A DNA stretch of 5,323 bases, taken from contig JBDSTZ010000002.1 in assembly GCA_039927975.1 (NCBI GenBank), forward strand, positions 1 through 5,323, in the 5' to 3' direction. Under the pieces are notes generated by a model. That model saw only the letters and a program-made list of their open reading frames with translations. It was not told the DNA's origin and did not search any database. Source of the DNA: JBDSTZ01 sp039927975. GTDB lineage: Bacteria; Pseudomonadota; Gammaproteobacteria; Burkholderiales; Burkholderiaceae_D. The translations under genes were made by a program, and so were the position numbers. Shown here piece after piece: positions 4,810 to 5,323 of this stretch; the first letter of the stretch is position 1, and every line of letters starts with the position of its first letter.

Positions 4810-5323
4810 TCACGCCTTGCCGCTCCTGCCGCGCGCCGCGCCGGGCAGGGCGCGCTGGGCCCGCTCGCCGCCCTTGCGCATCCGGCTCGACGACGAACGC
4901 CGCTCGTCGGGATCGTGAAAATCGGCGTCCGGATCGGTGTGCAGCGGCGGCGGCGCGGCGCTTGCCGCGTCTTCGTCGAGCGCGTCGATCTTGAAGATCG
5001 ACACCGCTTGCGCCAGGTTGACAGTCTGCTCGTGCAGGCTGGCCGCGGCGGCCGCCGCTTCCTCCACCAGCGCGGCGTTCTGCTGGGTCATCTCGTCCAT
5101 CTGGCCGACCGCGATATTGACCTCCGAGATGCCGACCGCCTGCTCCGAACTGGCCACGCTGATGCGCTCGATGATGTCGTTGACCTGCTGGACCGAGGAG
5201 ACGATATTGCCCATGCTGTGGCCGGCCGCGTTGACCGAGGCGCTGCCGCCGTCGATGATGGCGACCGAGGCGGCGATCAGCGCCTTGATCTCCTTGGCCG
5301 CCGCCGCCGAGCGCTGCGCCAGG
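4810..5323 (-). CDS. Methyl-accepting chemotaxis protein, C-terminal 170 residues (cut by window edge)
   Basis: This is the end of a chemoreceptor; its sensor, transmembrane and HAMP parts lie beyond the right edge, so the start is not in the window. The visible part begins LAQRSAAAAKEIKALI, which follows the conserved hairpin tip that binds CheA and CheW. It continues as the descending helix of the signalling coiled coil, with VQQVNDIIERISVASSEQ, then GQMDEMTQQNAALVEEAAAA, a typical methylation-helix segment with adjacent Gln and Glu residues. The helix ends near AVSIFKID. A disordered tail of about 56 residues follows, acidic and Pro-rich first (DEDAASAAPPP, DPDADFHDPDE) and then basic with a Ser run (RRSSSSRMRKGG) to the end GRSGKA. 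It has no NWETF-like CheR/CheB-binding pentapeptide. The reading frame is open across the whole visible part; a Met at 5214 is internal and not the start. Confidence 0.93.
   Translation of the reverse strand, partial: LAQRSAAAAKEIKALIAASVAIIDGGSASVNAAGHSMGNIVSSVQQVNDIIERISVASSEQAVGISEVNIAVGQMDEMTQQNAALVEEAAAAAASLHEQTVNLAQAVSIFKIDALDEDAASAAPPPLHTDPDADFHDPDERRSSSSRMRKGGERAQRALPGAARGRSGKA

Noticed and set aside
4810..5214. Treating the Met at 5214 as the start of a short 134-residue protein
   Set aside because: The frame stays open to the window edge and encodes the conserved chemoreceptor helix LAQRSAAAAKEIK, so this Met is internal.

Overview
The window reads as chromosomal DNA of a high-GC betaproteobacterium, most likely Oxalobacteraceae (Massilia/Duganella/Janthinobacterium type). 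This is inferred from strong GC bias (for example 44 of 60 bases G/C at 1621-1680), the style of the proteins, and short-leader TACAAT promoters. No taxonomic search was possible, so the family assignment is a judgement.

Layout from left to right. The N-terminal part of an EamA/DMT-type transporter runs off the left edge on the minus strand (1-262). Divergent to it is a short gene for a 48-residue single-pass membrane protein (419-565). Converging on that gene is a DUF962/Mpo1-like membrane protein (601-1038, minus), whose stop codon lies in a 14-bp tandem triplication. Upstream of it on the same strand is a YgfF-like short-chain dehydrogenase (1093-1842). Divergent from the dehydrogenase is a family-6 uracil-DNA-glycosylase-superfamily protein, a probable hypoxanthine-DNA glycosylase (1907-2428). 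A lower-GC block (about 2429-3180) carries a toxin-antitoxin pair with a 4-base ATGA overlap: a TIGR02574/PF09720-type antitoxin (2587-2811) and a ParE/RelE-superfamily toxin (2808-3101). An HDOD-domain protein follows on the minus strand (3183-4040). Divergent from it is an AAG/MPG-type 3-methyladenine DNA glycosylase (4206-4772). The right edge holds the C-terminal 170 residues of a methyl-accepting chemotaxis protein (4810-5323, minus).

Functional themes. Two unrelated base-excision glycosylases whose families both act on hypoxanthine (deaminated adenine) lie 1.8 kb apart. They share the same start arrangement: TACAAT, six bases, then ATG, with no Shine-Dalgarno. The transporter at the left edge has the same geometry with TATACT. 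This points to leaderless transcripts for three genes, while the 48-residue gene, the dehydrogenase and the antitoxin have ordinary ribosome binding sites. The toxin-antitoxin pair looks like an acquired cassette between chromosomal genes. The HDOD and chemotaxis proteins are signalling genes with no evident link to the repair genes.

I see no RNA gene, CRISPR array, insertion sequence or prophage. No clearly new multi-gene system is visible; the most interesting signals are the shared leaderless start geometry, the unlisted small membrane protein, and the inverted repeat ahead of the toxin-antitoxin pair.
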